Of a DNA stretch of 56,830 nucleotides, positions 53,031 through 56,830 are shown in pieces. A program made the translations under genes and the position numbers. The first letter of the stretch is position 1, and every line of letters starts with the position of its first letter. Source of the DNA: Chara braunii (lineage: Eukaryota > Streptophyta > Charophyceae > Charales > Characeae); NCBI GenBank assembly GCA_003427395.1, contig BFEA01000060.1, positions 1,430,669 to 1,487,498 of the forward strand, given 5' to 3'. The notes under the pieces are model-generated. The model saw nothing but the letters and a program-made list of their open reading frames with translations, was not told the origin of the DNA and ran no database searches.

Positions 53031-53410
53031 CTTCCCATCTTTGTCCAGGCGAAAGTACGCCTGGACTCCCTCAACGTAATCCTTACTCGCATAGTGCGAT
53101 TGTCTGCAAGGATACTAACTATAGGGTCTGCTAACTTTTGGACCTTTAAACCCAACTTTAACTTCTGCAGTGCCTTTCTACTAATATAGCTGCGTGTAGC
53201 CCCACTATCTATAAGGGCCCCTACTCTGCCTCTAAAAATCTCTACATGTACTAAGTCTAGCTGTTCCTTCGCATCGTTCTTGGCCCAGGCAGGCATCCTC
53301 TCCTTCAATTGCTCTGCCACGTTTGTGAGGGAAGTGCCTAGAGAGACTCTAACACAAGCAGTCTCAGGACAACTATCTAGGCACTGACCAACAACCTCCG
53401 CCATAGACAC
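52994..53410 (-). pseudogene. Gypsy aspartic protease
   Basis: 138-residue frame with EIFRGRVGALIDSGATRSYI; the DSG active site is intact (residues 68-70), and [16 protein letters not shown] is the typical flap region. It overlaps the next frame by about 37 bases through a frameshift. Compare the left element, in which DSG is lost. Confidence 0.85.
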
Positions 53411-53529
53411 ATGTGGTTTGGGAGTTTCTATGTGGTGCGCGCACTCTTCTCCACATGGTCTAGGGATGGGGGCAGTTGCGACCCCTACCAGCGGTTGCCT
53501 TTTGCTGCTTGTGAAGCAAATCGGGCCTA

Positions 53530-54504
53530 TCTGTACTTAGGGCAATATTTAATGATATGACCAGGATCAACGCAATAGATGCACTGATCCTGATCGATCC
53601 TCCTCTGCCAAATTGTTTGTTCTAGGCCCAAATCTTCCCTAGGCCTTCCCTGTGGCATATCAGGGTGCCATCCACCTCTCCTATAAGGTGAGCGATTAGA
53701 ACTAGAGCGGTTTGGCGGGGGACCTTGACCCCTACCTCCCGATTATCGGCCTCCTCTACCACCAACCCCCTGATCGCCCTGTCCACGACCACCAGAGGCC
53801 CGAACCCTTTGGCCCTGGCCTCTCCCTCTTCCTTGCGGCCTCCCTCCAGCCGCGATAGCAGCATAAGTCCTCCCCTGACCTACACTACCATCATCCCCTT
53901 CGAGGCCCCATTCTATCTGATCAAATGGGACCTCTTCCATACCACCCTCATCTAACGTAAGGATCAGGTGATCCTTGCTCTTAACCTGACCTGAGATGGT
54001 ACGACCTTTCCACTTCTTTCCCTTATCCAAGTCCTTATGCCAGAAAGTGGAAACTGACATGGACTGGGCCTCACATGCTACCATTTCCCTACTCAAGTTA
54101 TCGTAGGTCATGATAGACTCTCTACTCCTCCCAAAGAAGTGCCCGCACAAGGGCTTGGACATGGCACGATAGAACAAGTTGACTAACTGGGTCTCGGTGA
54201 CCCCATGATCAGGAACAGTGACCAACTCATCCATGACACCCTTGAGTGCCCTGGCGCTCCTCCACTGGCGGGAATGGATGGTCTGCAGTTTGTCAGAAAC
54301 TCTAACGCTTCGTGTGACATCTGCAACCCTTTCGCGCAGTAACTTGAAAAACTCACTAAGGGGAGTGATTGCAAAATAGGCAACCATATCGTTATTGTAA
54401 TTAGCAGCACGACACAACGATCTGGCGAAGCTTGCTGCTTCGTCTTTGAGGGCATGGAAAGCTATTAGGATATGTTCGTCAGGAGATCTTTTGCAGATGC
54501 ACAT
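53530..54504 (-). pseudogene. Gypsy Gag core and CCHC zinc knuckle, one in-frame stop
   Basis: The frame opens near SPDEHILIAFHALKDEAASF and runs through a Gag core to RGQGDQGVGGRGGR, where a TAA at 53743-53745 intervenes. The same frame then continues GGWHPDMPQGRPREDLGLEQ to the knuckle CIYCVDPGHIIKYC (CX2CX4HX4C) at about 53538-53580. The layout WHP..., then a knuckle parallels the left element's FPWHPGIADGKPW...CLKCGTAGHVIAYC, showing two related but distinct families. Confidence 0.85.
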
Positions 54505-55551
54505 AGGAGTTCACATTGGCCTCCCAGTTGTCGAAGTTCTCCTTCTTTGCACTGTAGAAATCGGGGAGCTTCACCTTAACGGACTCCCTACGGGGACGAG
54601 CTTCCTCCTCTTTTGGTGCAGCCAACTTGGCGCCCTCTATGGCGCCTGTACATAATCGCTCCGTGTTCTCTAATCTTGTTTGCACTTCTGAGCCCACGTG
54701 CACAACATTTCACGTGCAAACTCCCTAAACCCCAATCGTATTGATTGCACGACTATGTCCTGACTCCTCTTAAATTGGTACTGCCTCTCCTCAGCCTGCG
54801 CTAGGCGCCCTATACTCTTCGCCATCACCTCCATTTTTTCTTTCAACTCCGCCTGTGCCTCCATTTGCACCCTTAACTGTTTTACCTCCTCCAGTTCCTT
54901 CGCCGCCTTACTCGCCGCCTCCATTCTCTTTTTCCTCTCCCTAGGCAGACGCAACTTCCGTAACTTTTTTCCCTCTTCTGTCGTCTGCCGTTTGAGGGGA
55001 TCTTCCTCGGCTTCCAATTTTTTCACGACCGCCTCCTGTTCTTCCCTAGGAACATATAACATCGCCTCCTCCTCTTCTCCCAGAGACAGATTGGCAACCC
55101 ATTCAAAAACCTTCTTCTCCAGCCAAGAATCCTCTTTCTTTGTGCCACTCGTCTCGCCTCTGTCCCTGACACTTCTCCTAATTAGGGGCACTTCTTCTTC
55201 CACCTTTTTCTCTTCTTCTTCTTCTGCATCCACTGCTTTCATCTTTTCTTCCTCCTTTACCCTTTCCAACTCTTCCTCCAACTTCTTTCTTTTTGCGGCC
55301 TGCTCCTGCAACAAGGCCAGCTTCTTGGCCTGCTTCACAACCTCCCTCTTCTCCTTCTTGGCCTTCTGTTCGGCTAAGATCCTCGCAGCCTCCTCCTCTT
55401 GTTCCGGGGTGTAGGGAGTGGTGCTCGCACCTCCCCTGGTGTCTACTCTACACGTGAAAGTGTTCCAGAACCCCAGGGGAAAAAGGAGACACCAAAGGGT
55501 CCCCCAGAGGGAGAACCCCACGAGCAGACCGTACATAGGGTAGTCGTCCAT
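54479..55551 (-). pseudogene. Gypsy Gag N-terminal half (coiled coil), frame-broken
   Basis: 293-residue frame from 55551 begins with a hydrophobic stretch (YGLLVGFSLWGTLWCLLFPL) and RGGASTTPYTPEQEEEAARI, then a long Glu/Lys coiled coil to 54670. A second frame (54703-54479) continues with LENTERLCTGAIEGAKLAAP and SVKVKLPDFYSAKKENFDNW, leading to the Gag core. The hydrophobic start is odd for a Gag and could be translated flanking sequence. Confidence 0.7.
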
Positions 55552-56279
55552 GGTGTCAGGTGCACGACAATGATTGTCCCACTCCTCACCACTTAGACCT
55601 ACCCACTTGACTGACTGACTAATTGTCTAAGGACCACAAAGCCTTACCCTTTGATCCAGCCACGTTACCATGGCCGACGGAAGCTTTCGCTACCACTGTC
55701 CTTTACAATCCAGACCGCAGATGCCCAACACCTACGGTCAATCCCACCTGGCTTTCTCTCCGGTTCAGAACCCTGTCAACTATGGTCGCTATCGTAGACC
55801 TATTCCTAAGCTGTCACTACAGGACCTTAGCGCTGATCAGGAGGCGTTTAAGGAGATCCCCCATAACTCCTCAGGAATTCTTTAACGTCGCAGACAGGAC
55901 GACGTGATCAGCAAGTCCTCTCAAGACTTAGACAGCTTGTTGTGCAACCCACAACTCGGATTTTGGGCCTACTGTACCACACCGAGCAGCCCGCCGGTCT
56001 GTCCCGGTCCTTGGGAGGGTTCATGTCCTCCGGGTCGGTCGAGTCGTCAGACACAACCTTTAGCCCTACTCAGCCCTTGTGGGTTTGGTCAACAAAGCTC
56101 TATGACCTCATTCACGGAGTTCCTATCACCTGGACATGAGAGACTCTATGCAGAAAGAAGAGACAGACAAACTCAGCAAGTATCATGGGGTGAGTGCACA
56201 TCCATAGGGCGAGGGAATAGGCTGAGGGCTTGGCGAGATTATACCAACTCCAGCTTGGTCAATTTCGTAGTCAACAACT
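55552..56279. other. Unassigned; expected leader/LTR region of the right element
   Basis: No tRNA-iMet primer binding site or clear LTR terminus found. No supported gene. Confidence 0.4.
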
Positions 56280-56590
56280 CCGGTCAACGCCTTGGTCAAC
56301 GCTCGGTCAACGCGACCAAACGCCCCGGTCAACGCTCTGGTCAACCTCGGTCAATGCCTTGGTCAACGCCTTGGTCAATGCTTGAGTCAACGCCCAAGTC
56401 AACTTTGGTCAACTTTGGTCAACTTTGGTCAATCCTTTGGTCAACGCCTTTGTCAACCTTCAGCTCGGCTATGGCTGTCGACACCTTCTCTCTCTCCAAC
56501 CCTGGGTTCTCTCTCTGGTCAACCCTTTGGTCAACGCCTTGGTCAACCTTCAGCTCGGCTATGGCTGCCGACACTTTCTCTCTCTCCAAC
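56280..56590 (+). repeat. GGTCAAC array, partly in nested duplications
   Basis: About 20 copies of GGTCAAC or GGTCAAT spaced 11-18 bp, many as GGTCAACGCCTTGGTCAAC. The block CAACCTTCAGCTCGGCTATG followed by GCTG(T/C)CGACAC occurs at about 56455 and 56545. On the minus strand the core reads TTGACC, the W-box core. Confidence 0.9.
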
Positions 56591-56830
56591 CCTCGCTTAT
56601 CTTTCTCCCTCCTTTCTTCTCCCTCACTACTTCTCTCTTCACCCCAGCTATGTCTTTCTTCTTCGTCGTCTCTCCCTTCTCCTTCCTCGGCTATAGCGTC
56701 TTTCTCATCCTTCATCTCTCCCTTCTTCTTTACTCGTCTTCTTTCTTTCACCTCCGTGTCCGAGCTCCGTGGCTATGATCGCCTTCTTCCTTGAACCGCA
56801 CAACAATCTTCTATTGCTCCTCTCTCTCTC
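56591..56830. other. C/T-rich tract to window end
   Basis: Low-complexity pyrimidine-rich sequence; open frames here follow from composition. Confidence 0.6.

Larger units (their letters stand above)
50498..55551 (-). mobile_element. Broken Ty3/gypsy retrotransposon
   Basis: Reading down the minus strand from 55551: coiled-coil N-terminus, gag core, zinc knuckle, protease, reverse transcriptase, RNase H, integrase; the standard Ty3/gypsy order. It is interrupted by several frameshifts and in-frame stops and ends abruptly inside integrase at 50498. No LTR or primer binding site was found before the window end on the right. Confidence 0.9.

Overview
The window looks like repeat-rich nuclear DNA of a large eukaryotic genome, most likely a green plant or streptophyte alga. 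The organism is inferred, not proved. The reasons are: a palmitoyl-protein thioesterase of the plant type, a Ty3/gypsy element primed by initiator tRNA-Met, an L1-type LINE with a plant-like ORF1, many short inverted-repeat elements (MITEs), and microsatellites and homopolymer runs throughout. There are no operons and no sign of prokaryotic organisation. I see only two clear host genes, both with long uninterrupted reading frames on the + strand: a CIR1-like zinc-knuckle and charged-tail protein expected in the spliceosome/nuclear speckles (about 11.4-13.2 kb), and a palmitoyl-protein thioesterase (42.8-44.0 kb) whose 3' end is repeated in tandem three times.

Layout. 1-3.5 kb: minus-strand Ty3/gypsy element cut by the window edge (protease, gag, leader with an ACGT-core motif array, tRNA-iMet primer binding site), with a candidate LTR to about 4.5 kb. 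4.77-5.11 kb: an assembly artefact, two identical 151-bp copies around a Nextera mate-pair junction adapter. 5.6-10.9 kb: tRNA-type SINE pieces, a long hairpin, local duplications, homopolymers and the first U6 retrocopy. 11.1-13.6 kb: the CIR1-like gene. 14-18.4 kb: tandem MITEs, minisatellites and two more U6 retrocopies. 20.3-26 kb: a decayed L1-like LINE (ORF1 with zinc knuckle, AP endonuclease, reverse transcriptase). 27-36 kb: U6 retrocopy, MITEs, satellite-like repeats, microsatellites. 36.7-37.5 kb: an unrecognised, frame-broken coding region. 39.6-42.2 kb: GC-rich duplicated repeats and a GTTAAC higher-order array. 42.5-44.7 kb: the thioesterase gene between two MITEs. 45-49.7 kb: MITEs and simple repeats. 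49.85-50.43 kb: an inverted gypsy integrase tail. 50.5-55.55 kb: a second, longer and broken minus-strand Ty3/gypsy element. 56.28-56.59 kb: a GGTCAA array.

How it fits together. Most of the window is layered transposable-element debris. The LINE is the kind of machinery that produces processed retrocopies, and one U6 copy has an exact 14-bp target-site duplication plus an A-rich tail, as expected of such retroposition. Three MITE families (called A, B and C here) recur across the window; family B flanks the thioesterase gene and ends about 40 bp before its TATA-like box. The most mechanistically interesting signal is a canonical minus-1 slippery heptamer placed exactly in frame near the end of the left gag gene, leading into the protease frame.
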